45,050 bases of DNA, from contig JAFYUZ010000097.1 in NCBI GenBank assembly GCA_017549365.1, positions 1 to 45,050 on the forward strand, given 5' to 3'. Each line of letters begins with the position of its first letter. Positions within the stretch are counted from its first letter, which is position 1. The notes under the pieces were generated by a model, which was not told the DNA's origin, did not search any database, and saw only the letters and a list, made by a program, of their open reading frames with translations. A program made the translations under genes and the position numbers. This document shows, one piece after another, positions 16,459 through 24,720 of this stretch. Source of the stretch: Clostridia bacterium (lineage in GTDB: Bacteria > Bacillota > Clostridia > Oscillospirales > CAG-382).

Positions 16459-17256
16459 TTATGCTTTTGCACGAAGTTCGTTTACTCTTGAGGCAATCTT
16501 CTTTGCCGAAGATACTGCGCGTTCAACGTATTCTTCGTCGGAAATATCGTCGTAGAAAGGTTTGCCGTCTGTTTTTGCACTGCGGCATATCTCAAGCATA
16601 ACGGTGATATCCTTGCCGCTTGCCGCAATGTATTTTGCAACTTCTTCAAAATCAATGTTTCCGTCATAGGGCAAAAGATGGTCGTCGGCATCCTTAACCG
16701 CGCGATTGTCGTGGATATGCAGTGCGCCCAGTCTTTGGGAAAAATATTCCATGTGCTTTACATTGTCGGTATAGCAGTTTTCGTGTCCCGTATCCCAGCA
16801 GAAAACGGGGAAATCGTAGCGATCCATAAAATATTTGAGATTTTCAAGGTATCGCAGATTTTCAAGAGCAACCTTAACGCCCTTTTCCTTTGCATAGCAA
16901 AAGAGCTTTTCGTAGCGTGCCACACCCTTTTCGCTTATTTCGGGCATGGGACGTCCGCTCGAAACGTGAACGATAGTCGTCGGAATGCCGTATTTTGCGC
17001 ATTTGTCAACACTGTCAAAAAGCCGTGCAAGCATGGCATCACCCTTTTCGTCATCGTCCGACCACATGCCGTTTATGCCGTGAAAAGGCGCGTGCAGAGT
17101 TTCCATTGTGATGCCGTTTTCGGTATAAATTTTCATCACCTTGTCAAAATCTTCGGTTTCCGAGCCGATAAAGCTTCTGTCTATTCCGTTTTTCTTTAAC
17201 AAAGATGCCACCTTTTCGTGGGATATTTCGCCGAATATGGACATACCGATTTTCAT
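16459..17256 (-). CDS. Sugar phosphate isomerase/epimerase (TIM barrel)
   Basis: 265 residues. Xylose-isomerase-like TIM barrel (IolE/IolI/hydroxypyruvate isomerase group). Metal ligands are visible in the usual order: Glu in VALENL, Asp and His in FCWDTGHENC, His in LHIHDN and Glu in VMLEIC. It would interconvert a ketose and aldose or epimerise a keto-sugar; the substrate cannot be told. The frame is open further upstream, but ATG at 17256 with AAGG 8 bases before it and a promoter at 17286-17314 fix the start. A paralogous family member lies at 38073. Confidence 0.85.
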   Translation of the reverse strand: MKIGMSIFGEISHEKVASLLKKNGIDRSFIGSETEDFDKVMKIYTENGITMETLHAPFHGINGMWSDDDEKGDAMLARLFDSVDKCAKYGIPTTIVHVSSGRPMPEISEKGVARYEKLFCYAKEKGVKVALENLRYLENLKYFMDRYDFPVFCWDTGHENCYTDNVKHMEYFSQRLGALHIHDNRAVKDADDHLLPYDGNIDFEEVAKYIAASGKDITVMLEICRSAKTDGKPFYDDISDEEYVERAVSSAKKIASRVNELRAKA

Positions 17257-17285
17257 ACAAATACCTTGCTTTCGTTTTTTCTTAT

Positions 17286-17314
17286 ATGATAACACAGGTT
17301 GGCTGAAAAAACAA
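17286..17314 (-). promoter_or_regulatory. Promoter for the isomerase gene
   Basis: Minus strand TTGTTT (17309-17314) and TATCAT (17286-17291) with a 17-base spacer, in the gap after the mannosidase gene. It shows the isomerase need not depend on read-through. Confidence 0.55.
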
Positions 17315-17372
17315 GAAAATTTTGAAAATGCACCGGTCAATATATTTTTGCATTGTTGTCAATCGGCGCTTG

Positions 17373-19745
17373 TTATATCTCCACAAATTTAAGCTCGTGT
17401 TTCAAAAAGCTTACGCTGACGTCCTCGTTTTTGCTGCGTATTGTGACTTTTGCATTTACTTCCTCGTCGGATGTGTTGTAAAGGGTAAGTATATATTTGC
17501 CGTCCTTTTTCCTTATGGACGAAAGGATAATGCGAGGATCGCAAAGCTCGACTGCAGAGGATATCTTTCTTCCTTCGCCCGAAGGAAAGAACGAAAGAAG
17601 ACCCGCTTCTTCGTTGAAAATTTGGGCGTTTTTGTCAAGCTCGCATGTGTCTGTTATTCTAAACTCAAATCTCCGCTCGCCGATGTCGATGTGCTCAAGA
17701 AATCTGTTGTGGGGAGCAAGGGGTCTGTCAAGAATCGGATGTGTGGAATATACAGGAGTTCTCAAAAGCGAGATTTTCATGCAGTCCGGTGCAAAACTTC
17801 CGCCGTAGGTGCCGCGGTTTAACACGGCAACTCCGGTATTCTCGTTTTCCATCGAGCACCATTTGTGAAAAACACATTCCTTGCCGTCGGCAAAAAGTTC
17901 TTCGCTTCCAAAGGCGGTCTGCCCGTAAGGCTTGCCGCAAAATCCGAGGTCAAGGCGGTATTTTATCATCTTGTTGGGCAGGGTAGAGTTGATGATAAGC
18001 TTTGTGTCGATGTATATGCCGTTTTTGGGTATGGTGTATTCCACAACTGCGGTAGAGCTCTTGTATTCAAAAAACGCTTGTATCTTGATTCTGACCTTGC
18101 CGTCCTCCACGACACGCACGTTCTGCGCGTTTTCGTCGGGATAGCCGATAAATTCGTTGACAGCGCTGTCACTCATCAGGCTGTATGTGCCCTCAAACTC
18201 GCCGAACGAATCAACTGTCATTCCCCATGGGTCTTCGTTGTCGCGGTATACTTCTATGATTCCTGCGTTTTTGGCAAGAAGCTTTCCGTCCACCTCATAG
18301 TGCTCGATAAGTCCCGTTTTGCGGCTGATAACAGCTTTCATTCGGGTGTTTTCAATAACAATGCGGTCTTTGTCATATTCTGTCTTTTCAAGCTTGTCAG
18401 TCTTAACCGTTTCAAGCTTGCAGTTAAACCGTGTGATAGAAGACGGTGCGGCTTTTGCAAAAAAGCTTACTTTCTGTATCCAGTCGAGCGCGAATGTGCA
18501 TTCAGGCTTTTCGTTTTGCGTCAAAAGCTCGTTTCCGCTTTCATCAAAAACGGTGGCAATGGTGGTTTCTCCGTCATTCCAGTTTTGATTTGCCAGCATA
18601 AAGCCGATCTCAAATTCTCCCTCTATCTCATATGGATGAGGGTTGAAAAGCATGATGGGAATGATACCGTCCTCGGCTTTTTTCTGACCTGCGCACAATT
18701 TTAGAAAAGCTTTGTTGTAAAGCTTTTCTGCAATCTCCTGCGCATACGACATGGTTCTCAAAGAGTCCTCCTCCACAGGCTTTATACCCGATCCGGGAAG
18801 AATGTCGTGGAACTGGCAGAAAGCGAGGGCTTTTTTTACTTCTGTCATCTTTTTTGTATCAAAATCCAAAGCTTTCGCCATATCCGCATAGCTCATGATC
18901 TTTTCTGTTACGGCGATCATGTTTTCAAGCTTACGATGAGCCTGCTTTATCCGTGACATCGAGGTATAACAACCCACCATGGTGGGAATAAGGGAGCTTT
19001 TGACGACGGGAAGATCGTTTTTGTCCACCTGTGCAAAATAGTCCTCTGCACACGAATGAACGATATCCACATTGGCTTGCTTGATATAAGCGTTTATTTC
19101 GTTAAGGTCAATCTCAGAAGGTCCGCCGCCGTGGTTTCCAATGCCCCATGGGCAAAGGTCTACGTCTTTTTGGCTTGTTTCAACGTGCTTTTTCACCTTG
19201 TCGCAGGCGCATCCTTTAAGGGTGTTGTACGAGTCACATCCGTGGGCAAGTATGCGACTTCCGTCAAATCCTTCCCAAATAAAATCTCCTTTGAAAATCC
19301 GGGGCCGCATGAAAAGATAACTGTCATAACCTGTGGATTTCAGAATCTGAACAAGACCTCTTGTGTGACCAAACGGGTCAAAGTTTATGGCGGTGGTGGG
19401 TTCAACACCGAATTTTTCTTTGAAATAGCTTTTTCCAAGCTCTATTTGCGAAATCAGACTCTCGCCCGAGGGCATGACACAGTCGGACTGCAGATACCAT
19501 CCGCCCATTATGCGCCATTTCCCTTGAGCAACGAGCTTTTTTATCCTTTCAAAAAGCGCAGGTTCGTGCTCTTCCACCCATTCATAAAGCAACGCTTCGT
19601 TGTGATTAAAAACAAATCCGTCGTATTTTTCGCAAAAATCCGCTGCCACACGGAAGGTGGATATAGCCTCCGCCAGGCCTTCGTTCCAGCGCCACAGCCA
19701 TGCAGGGTCGAGATGTGCGTTGCAAAGCAGATGAATCTTTTTCAT
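17373..19745 (-). CDS. GH38 alpha-mannosidase
   Basis: 790 residues, usual for bacterial GH38. The enzyme removes alpha-linked mannose with retention. Zinc ligands His11 and Asp13 are in NAHLDPAWLW; the nucleophile is Asp123 in NFDPFGHTRG; a further zinc His is His313 in FHDILPGSG. After the barrel come the three-helix bundle and large beta domain of the family. No signal peptide, so it should work on imported mannosides. ATG at 19745 is chosen over TTG at 19757 because GGAGG stands just upstream. An AraC-type gene diverges from it, a likely regulator. N-glycan mannose is a plausible target given the fucosidase and hexosaminidase nearby. Confidence 0.92.
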   Translation of the reverse strand: MKKIHLLCNAHLDPAWLWRWNEGLAEAISTFRVAADFCEKYDGFVFNHNEALLYEWVEEHEPALFERIKKLVAQGKWRIMGGWYLQSDCVMPSGESLISQIELGKSYFKEKFGVEPTTAINFDPFGHTRGLVQILKSTGYDSYLFMRPRIFKGDFIWEGFDGSRILAHGCDSYNTLKGCACDKVKKHVETSQKDVDLCPWGIGNHGGGPSEIDLNEINAYIKQANVDIVHSCAEDYFAQVDKNDLPVVKSSLIPTMVGCYTSMSRIKQAHRKLENMIAVTEKIMSYADMAKALDFDTKKMTEVKKALAFCQFHDILPGSGIKPVEEDSLRTMSYAQEIAEKLYNKAFLKLCAGQKKAEDGIIPIMLFNPHPYEIEGEFEIGFMLANQNWNDGETTIATVFDESGNELLTQNEKPECTFALDWIQKVSFFAKAAPSSITRFNCKLETVKTDKLEKTEYDKDRIVIENTRMKAVISRKTGLIEHYEVDGKLLAKNAGIIEVYRDNEDPWGMTVDSFGEFEGTYSLMSDSAVNEFIGYPDENAQNVRVVEDGKVRIKIQAFFEYKSSTAVVEYTIPKNGIYIDTKLIINSTLPNKMIKYRLDLGFCGKPYGQTAFGSEELFADGKECVFHKWCSMENENTGVAVLNRGTYGGSFAPDCMKISLLRTPVYSTHPILDRPLAPHNRFLEHIDIGERRFEFRITDTCELDKNAQIFNEEAGLLSFFPSGEGRKISSAVELCDPRIILSSIRKKDGKYILTLYNTSDEEVNAKVTIRSKNEDVSVSFLKHELKFVEI

Positions 19746-19797
19746 ATGTGCCTCCAAAAAGTTTTTGTGTTCACTTATATTTATAACAAAACGCCTA

Positions 19798-19826
19798 TTG
19801 AAAATCTACGAGATATATGATAAAAT
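19798..19826 (+). promoter_or_regulatory. Promoter of the AraC gene at 19859
   Basis: TTGAAA (19798-19803) and TAAAAT (19821-19826), spacer 17. It occupies the 113-base gap shared with the diverging mannosidase gene. Confidence 0.6.
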
Positions 19827-19858
19827 AATTACACTATTTTGATATCGAGGTTTTTGAT

Positions 19859-20722
19859 ATGAAGTATCCAAGACTAAAAGTTTCGGATAATACCGAAGCT
19901 TCCACAGGGTGTTTTTATCAGTATATATACGGTCATAATGATATTTACTATCCCCACAGTCACGAATATTACGAGATATTCGTAACGGTGACAAAGGGTG
20001 TTCGCCATTGGATAAACGGCGAGCTGCATACCCTGCCTGCGGGAAGTCTCGTGTTTATCCGCCCTGATGACACCCACGGATTTTTGTACGAGGACGAAAA
20101 ATCAAGGAACACAGAGTATATCAATCTTGCATTTACAAAAGAGATCGCCCGTGCGCTGTTTGAATATCTCTCGGCAGACGATTTTCCGATAAATAAGCTT
20201 CTCAATGCCCCGTCTCCTCCCACCGTCATTCTTTCGCCTACGGCAAAGGAGCATTTGCTTTTTCTTCTCGGTCAGTTAAATACCATAAACTGGAAAAACA
20301 AAACTGCGCTTAAACTTCGCGTAAAGACCATCCTTGCCGATGTTTTCGTTCAGCATTTTTACGATATGCCCGACCGGCGTGCTGACAATATGCCCTTTTG
20401 GCTTATACATGTTTTGCAGGAGATGGAGCAGGTCGAAAACTTCACTGCAGGCGCCGAGCGCATGACAGAACTTTGCGGAAAAAGCCGAGAGCATCTGTCG
20501 AGGGTGATAAAAAAGTATATGAACGTAACTCTTTCGGGATATATAAATAAACTTCGTGTAAACTACGCTGCAAACCTGCTTCTCAATTCCAACAATTCTA
20601 TCATCGACATCTGCTATCTTTGCGGCTTTCAGAATTTGGGATATTTTTACAAGGTGTTCAAAATCGAATTCGGTCTTTCTCCTGCTAAATTTTCGGAAAG
20701 CTACAGCCTTGCAAATAAATAA
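19859..20722 (+). CDS. AraC-family regulator next to mannosidase
   Basis: 287 residues. N-terminal cupin-like sensing domain (about 20-110, with HSHEYYEIFVTVTKG and LPAGSLVFIRPDDTHGF) and C-terminal AraC domain with two helix-turn-helix units (about 180-280; SREHLSRVIKK and CGFQNLGYFYKVFK). Likely binds a sugar and activates the divergent GH38 gene and perhaps the genes behind it. ATG at 19859 has GAGG 8 bases upstream. A two-way terminator follows. Confidence 0.9.
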   Translation: MKYPRLKVSDNTEASTGCFYQYIYGHNDIYYPHSHEYYEIFVTVTKGVRHWINGELHTLPAGSLVFIRPDDTHGFLYEDEKSRNTEYINLAFTKEIARALFEYLSADDFPINKLLNAPSPPTVILSPTAKEHLLFLLGQLNTINWKNKTALKLRVKTILADVFVQHFYDMPDRRADNMPFWLIHVLQEMEQVENFTAGAERMTELCGKSREHLSRVIKKYMNVTLSGYINKLRVNYAANLLLNSNNSIIDICYLCGFQNLGYFYKVFKIEFGLSPAKFSESYSLANK

Positions 20723-20723
20723 A

Positions 20724-20761
20724 AATACCGCTCACAAGCTTTTTGCTTTGTGAACGGTATT
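20724..20761. terminator. Two-way terminator between convergent genes
   Basis: AATACCG (20724-20730) pairs with CGGTATT (20755-20761), continued by TCACAA/TTGTGA-type pairs with a bulge and a T-rich loop. T-rich tails occur on both strands, so it can serve the AraC gene and the small membrane protein gene. Confidence 0.7.
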
Positions 20762-20774
20762 TGCATTTTGTGAT

Positions 20775-21080
20775 TTATTCGGCAGGGGGAGAACTGTGTT
20801 CCTTGATGTAAAGACGTGCAAGATGCGCCGCAAGAAAAGGCACCGACGTTTCGAATGTGGAGGTTGTTGCGACCAATGGTATAATATAATCGTTAGAGCC
20901 AGAACTAAGCGCGCTTGCAAAAGTGATGACGTGCAAAACTGAAATTACGATGGTTATGGCAATCATGATTCTTGTTTTTTTGAAAGCACAAAGAAGACTG
21001 AAGATCGCAAGAGTGACCGCGATGATTATGGTTATGGGCACAATTCCTATTTCGCAGAAAACAAAGTATAGCGAAAGCAT
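20775..21080 (-). CDS. Small membrane protein, unknown function
   Basis: 101 residues with three or four hydrophobic segments (about 3-31, 38-60 and 65-85), ending in a short soluble tail with EHSSPPAE. I do not recognise the family. The start is ATG at 21080, preceded by GAGGAGG, a perfect ribosome binding site, and a full-consensus promoter lies upstream, so the gene is likely well expressed. It diverges from the fucosidase gene, but no functional link can be read from the sequence. Confidence 0.7.
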   Translation of the reverse strand: MLSLYFVFCEIGIVPITIIIAVTLAIFSLLCAFKKTRIMIAITIVISVLHVITFASALSSGSNDYIIPLVATTSTFETSVPFLAAHLARLYIKEHSSPPAE

Positions 21081-21138
21081 AGTATACCTCCTCAAACAAA
21101 AATGTGAAAAATGCCAAAGTTAACATTTATTTTAACTC

Positions 21139-21167
21139 ATTATAGCATATAATTCGTGGTTTGTCAA
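21139..21167 (-). promoter_or_regulatory. Full-consensus sigma-A promoter
   Basis: Minus strand TTGACA (21162-21167), 17 bases, TATAAT (21139-21144): perfect match for both hexamers. It drives the small membrane protein gene at 20775-21080. Confidence 0.8.
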
Positions 21168-21227
21168 GGAAGGTAGGTGTGCTCGTGGTGGTATTGTGTG
21201 TTTTTAATCAAGTTAATGCTGCATCTG

Positions 21228-21256
21228 ATTTTTTGCCAAGTTATCGGGCAAAAAAT
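21228..21256. promoter_or_regulatory. Perfect 10-bp inverted repeat before fucosidase promoter
   Basis: ATTTTTTGCC (21228-21237) and GGCAAAAAAT (21247-21256) around 9 bases, ending 6 bases before the -35 of the fucosidase gene. It may be a regulator site, or a terminator-like hairpin between the divergent genes. Confidence 0.45.
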
Positions 21257-21261
21257 AATTG

Positions 21262-21290
21262 TTGACAAGTGACATTTATTATGATATGAT
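21262..21290 (+). promoter_or_regulatory. Promoter of the GH95 gene
   Basis: TTGACA (21262-21267) and TATGAT (21285-21290), spacer 17. Because it covers the earliest in-frame starts, translation must begin further on, at 21331. Confidence 0.75.
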
Positions 21291-21330
21291 GCACTTGATT
21301 ACTATCCATTCTGTTTCAAAGGAGCAGTGT

Positions 21331-23694
21331 ATGAACAACGAAATTCTGTTTTATAAAGAGCCTGCAAATAAATATCTCGAAGCTCTTCCCATCGGAAACG
21401 GAAGACTTGGCGCCATGGTTTGCGGTGGTGTAGAAGCCGAAAAAATCAACCTTAACGATGACACCCTCTGGTCAGGCTATCCGCGAACAAACGTGATATA
21501 CAATGCGTACGAGCGCTTTACAAAGCGATTGAGAAAAAAGATGCTTGAAGAAAACGATTATTACGCTGCCGAGGATTTTGCAGACCGCCTGCAAGGACCC
21601 TACAACGAAAGCTATCTGCCGGCCGGCGAGCTTCTTTTTTCGTGTCCCGATCACGCCGATGCCGGAGATTATGTTCGCGGTCTTGATATCAAGCGCGGAG
21701 TTGCATTTACCGAATATACCGCAAATGGGGTAAAGTATCGCCGAGAGGCTTTTGTCAGCGCACCCGATGATATAATGGTGTTCCGCTTTACTTGCGACAA
21801 GAAGGGCGCAATATCAACAAACATAAAGCTTACGGGCAAGATCCGTAACACAGTAAAATGCGAAAAAGACGAGATCGCCCTTGTTGCCCGTGCTCCTCGC
21901 CACGTCGAGCCGCAGTATCTTGAATATACCGCCGCTTGCAGACAGGCAATTGTTTATGATGAAGAGTGGGAGTATCAAAAGGGACTGCGATACGAGTGTC
22001 ACGCAAAGATCGTGTCTGATGCTCAAAGGGTTTTTGAAGAAAACGGCGGAGTTTCTGTGGTCGGCGCATCCGAAGTGGTTGTATATCTTTGGATCGGAAC
22101 AAACTATAATCCAAAATTGTTTATCGAAACGCAGGCCATCGAGGATTATTGCATAAGAGATCTTGACATCACCTCTTTGGCAAAAGAAAAAATCGCATCC
22201 GCTGTCAAAAAAGGCTATGATTCGGTATACAAAAGCCATGTTGCAGATATGGAAGAATATTTCAAGAGAGTTGTTTTTGCACCCGAATATGATAAGGCGC
22301 TTGACGAGCTTCCCACAAACGAGAGAAAGAAAAGATATGCCGAGGGAAATGAGGATGCGGGATTTGAAAAGCAATGCTTTGATTTCGGAAGATATATGCT
22401 TTATTCTTCCTCGCGTCCGGGTACCAGAGCGGCAAATCTGCAAGGTATATGGAACTGGGATATGCGCCCTGCGTGGAGCTGTAATTACACAATAAACATC
22501 AATACCCAGATGAACTATTGGGGTGCCGACGCCATGAATATGTCCGAGTGTCATCTGCCGCTTATGCAGCTTCTTGACGGAATATCCCACACGGGTGCCG
22601 CCACAGCGACCGAGCTTTACGGTGCAAGAGGCTTTTGTGCCCACCACAACGTGGATCTCTGGTGCGCTACTGTTCCCGCAGGTCTTGGCGAAACAGATAA
22701 TATGTGGGCACTCTTTCCGACGGCAGGCATTTGGCTCAGCATAAACGTCTGGGAGCACTATCTTTTCACACGCGACGTGGAATTTTTGAAAAAGTACTAT
22801 CACGTTCTTCGCGGCAGTGCACTTTTTGCCGTTGATATGATGTGTGAGATGCCCGACGGAAGCCTTGGCATCTGTCCCGCAACTGTGCCCGAAAGAAGAT
22901 TTACCCGTCCCGACGGCACGGTTTTTGCCGTGGGTGCAGGCTCCACCTTTGATTACGAGCTTGCAACAGAGATCTTTGATGCCGTAAGACAGGCATCGGT
23001 TATAATAGGCGCCGACGAAAAAGAGCTTGTTTTACAAATGGATGAGGTTCAAAAGAGATTTCCTCCCATACCGATAAATTCCGAAGGCTTGATAACCGAG
23101 TGGCAGTTTGAATGTGTTTCAACTCCGTATCTCTGGCTTGCTATTCTTTACGGAGTATTCCCCGGCCATTGTCTGCTTGATTCGTCCGACGAGCTACTCT
23201 CTGCCGCAAAGAAAACTCTTGAAGTCCGAGACGTCACCACACGCAGCTTTGCAAACTGCTGCTATGCAGGCGCGTGGGCAAGAATGGGAAGAGGGGACAG
23301 GGCATACCAAAAACTTCGAGCTCACCTTTCCGATACCTTGTTTGATAGCCTGCTTGGCGTAAATATGTCCTATCCCGAGCCGGTGTTCCAGATAGATTCA
23401 AACCTCGGAATCATTGCCGTCGTGGGCGAAATGCTTGTTCAGAGCACAACGAATGGTATCATTCTTCTTCCTGCGCTTCCCGATGAATGGAAAAACGGAA
23501 GCATCGAAAAAATCAGAACCCGTTGCGGCTGTTCTGTTGACGTATCGTGGCAGGACGGAAAGCTTAAAGAATTCACTATCTCAAGCGATCGCGACGTTGC
23601 GGTTTTTGTATCGCTCGGCACCAACGGCGCAAAGAAAAATATATCTCTTTGCGCAAACAAACCCCAAACTTTTAAATACAGCGATCTTGTATGA
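21331..23694 (+). CDS. GH95 alpha-L-fucosidase
   Basis: 787 residues, the normal length for GH95, which hydrolyses alpha-1,2-linked L-fucose (or L-galactose) with inversion. Family signatures: LPIGNGRLGAMVCGG and LNDDTLWSGYPR near the start, NYTININTQMNYW with the conserved Asn residues (389 and 391 in my count) that activate water, EW with Glu590 as the likely acid, and FQIDSNLG with Asp689. No signal peptide, so it would act on imported fucosyl oligosaccharides. ATG at 21331 has AAAGGAG 6 bases upstream. It converges with the deacetylase gene; the gap is filled by the hairpin element. Confidence 0.92.
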   Translation: MNNEILFYKEPANKYLEALPIGNGRLGAMVCGGVEAEKINLNDDTLWSGYPRTNVIYNAYERFTKRLRKKMLEENDYYAAEDFADRLQGPYNESYLPAGELLFSCPDHADAGDYVRGLDIKRGVAFTEYTANGVKYRREAFVSAPDDIMVFRFTCDKKGAISTNIKLTGKIRNTVKCEKDEIALVARAPRHVEPQYLEYTAACRQAIVYDEEWEYQKGLRYECHAKIVSDAQRVFEENGGVSVVGASEVVVYLWIGTNYNPKLFIETQAIEDYCIRDLDITSLAKEKIASAVKKGYDSVYKSHVADMEEYFKRVVFAPEYDKALDELPTNERKKRYAEGNEDAGFEKQCFDFGRYMLYSSSRPGTRAANLQGIWNWDMRPAWSCNYTININTQMNYWGADAMNMSECHLPLMQLLDGISHTGAATATELYGARGFCAHHNVDLWCATVPAGLGETDNMWALFPTAGIWLSINVWEHYLFTRDVEFLKKYYHVLRGSALFAVDMMCEMPDGSLGICPATVPERRFTRPDGTVFAVGAGSTFDYELATEIFDAVRQASVIIGADEKELVLQMDEVQKRFPPIPINSEGLITEWQFECVSTPYLWLAILYGVFPGHCLLDSSDELLSAAKKTLEVRDVTTRSFANCCYAGAWARMGRGDRAYQKLRAHLSDTLFDSLLGVNMSYPEPVFQIDSNLGIIAVVGEMLVQSTTNGIILLPALPDEWKNGSIEKIRTRCGCSVDVSWQDGKLKEFTISSDRDVAVFVSLGTNGAKKNISLCANKPQTFKYSDLV

Positions 23695-23751
23695 TAAGGC
23701 AACAAAAAAATCACCGTGCCATGGGGCACGGGTTCTAAAGGACAGTAAAAT

Positions 23752-23787
23752 AGCCGATATGGATTTATTTCCGTATCGGCTGTTTTT
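23752..23787 (+). terminator. Terminator after the fucosidase gene
   Basis: AGCCGATATGG (23752-23762) pairs with CCGTATCGGCT (23771-23781, one G-T pair), followed by GTTTTTT. It is inside the larger hairpin element. Confidence 0.8.
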
Positions 23788-23844
23788 TATGCACAGTTTA
23801 CCACCTTGGGTGGGGAGTAAGTGCGCATTTCCTGATAGTTTTTG

Positions 23845-24014
23845 GTGATATGCTGTCTTCGACAGCGTGATATTTTTGCTATCGCAAAAGTGATATTTCA
23901 AGACATTGTCTTGAAGTGATATTCTATTCGCCTCTAAACTCGCGAAGCGAATATCACTCGGCGTAAGCCGAATATCACTGCGAAGCAATATCACTCGCCG
24001 AAGGCGAATAGAGT
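23845..24014. repeat. GTGATAT/ATATCAC heptamer array with hairpin spacers
   Basis: GTGATAT occurs at 23845, 23867, 23890 and 23916, and its complement ATATCAC at 23951, 23972 and 23988. Each spacer is itself a small palindrome with a different sequence: GCTGTC-TTC-GACAGC, TTTTGC-TATC-GCAAAA, TTCAAGAC-ATT-GTCTTGAA, then TCGC-GAA-GCGA, TCGGC-GTAA-GCCGA, TGC-GAA-GCA and TCGCC-GAA-GGCGA. The outer arms TCTATTCGCC (23923-23932) and GGCGAATAGA (24003-24012) also pair. ATAGAGT at 24008-24014 stands where a fourth ATATCAC would be expected. I know no named family to which I can assign it with confidence. Confidence 0.85.
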
Positions 24015-24015
24015 T

Positions 24016-24043
24016 GGCGTTGTGTCCTTAGGAACACAACGCC
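24016..24043. repeat. Long hairpin at right end of array
   Basis: GGCGTTGTGT (24016-24025) pairs with ACACAACGCC (24034-24043), with CC-TTA-GG at the tip. GTCCTTAGGAAC at 24024-24035 matches in inverted form GTTCTAAAGGAC at 23732-23743 at 10 of 12 positions, a possible pair of subterminal repeats of the inserted part. Confidence 0.65.
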
Positions 24044-24065
24044 TGTGGCACGGTGATGTTTTTTG

Positions 24066-24698
24066 TTATTTAAACTCTTTGTACTGTACTTGTGCGTACT
24101 TGGGAAGAGAGTATCCGCGAAGAGTGTAAAGCTCTGTGGCGGTTACGATCTTGTAGCCCTGCGCGATAAGCTCGGGGATTGCCACTTCCAGCATGGGAAC
24201 GTTTTCGTCTTTGTCATGCATAAGGATAATGTGTCCGTCGCCTGCCGCTCTTCTGAAAGCCGCAAGTCGGCTTTCGTAGGGGTAGTCAACCTCCCAGTCG
24301 GTTCCAATGTTGTGACCGTTAAGTACGGGAACGGGAATTGCCGAGTATGAGGTTTCGGACATTGCGCATCCGGGAGCGCGGTATACCGAGGGATAGAATC
24401 CCGTAAGGCTGTAAACCTTTTCCTGGCATGCGTTGAAGTCGTTAAGAACCTCTTCTTTTGAAAGCTCTGCAACCGACGACCAGCGGTTGGAATGGTTTCC
24501 TATTTCACATCCTGCTTCAAGCATTCTGTTAAGCACGCTCTTTGTGTTTTCGTTGCAGCTTGTGCCGACAACAAAGAATGTGGCGTGGGCTCCGTATTTT
24601 TCAAGAATATCAAGAATAGCGTTTGATGAAGAAACCTTTGGCCCATCGTCGATGGTAAGGGCAACGAGTTTGTCTGTGCTTTTGATTTGATTTGACAT
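24066..24698 (-). CDS. Stand-alone NodB-like polysaccharide deacetylase
   Basis: 210 residues, one NodB domain: TIDDGP with Asp17 and Asp18, GNH with His69, YRAPG, and HIILMHD near the end. It is very similar throughout to the C-terminal domain of the gene directly upstream (EKYGAHATFFVVG, VLNRMLEAGCEIGNH, YKIVTATELYTLRGY and so on). The second metal His, four residues after His69 in the usual HxxxH, is Trp73, so metal binding may be altered. No signal peptide, unlike its relative. ATG at 24698 has AGGGTG 8 bases upstream. It starts 22 bases after the giant gene and is probably on the same transcript. Confidence 0.85.
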   Translation of the reverse strand: MSNQIKSTDKLVALTIDDGPKVSSSNAILDILEKYGAHATFFVVGTSCNENTKSVLNRMLEAGCEIGNHSNRWSSVAELSKEEVLNDFNACQEKVYSLTGFYPSVYRAPGCAMSETSYSAIPVPVLNGHNIGTDWEVDYPYESRLAAFRRAAGDGHIILMHDKDENVPMLEVAIPELIAQGYKIVTATELYTLRGYSLPKYAQVQYKEFK

Positions 24699-24720
24699 AA
24701 TGTATCACCCTGTTTTTTGA

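Larger units (their letters stand above)
23701..24067. repeat. Hairpin element bounded by ~20-bp inverted repeats
   Basis: The left end AACAAAAAAATCACCGTGCC (23701-23720) and the right end GGCACGGTGATGTTTTTTGT (from 24047) are inverted copies with one extra base. The element fills almost the complete gap between two converging genes. Within it lie a terminator, a small hairpin (23801-23813), the heptamer array and a long hairpin. GGCACGG occurs as a direct repeat at 23725-23731 and 24047-24053, as expected if the inner part inserted into an older terminator of the form A7-ATCACCGTGCC-loop-GGCACGGTGAT-T6. No gene is encoded. Confidence 0.7.

Noticed and set aside
23845..24014. CRISPR array
   Set aside because: Repeats are only 7 bases, half are inverted, and spacers are short palindromes; no cas genes are near.
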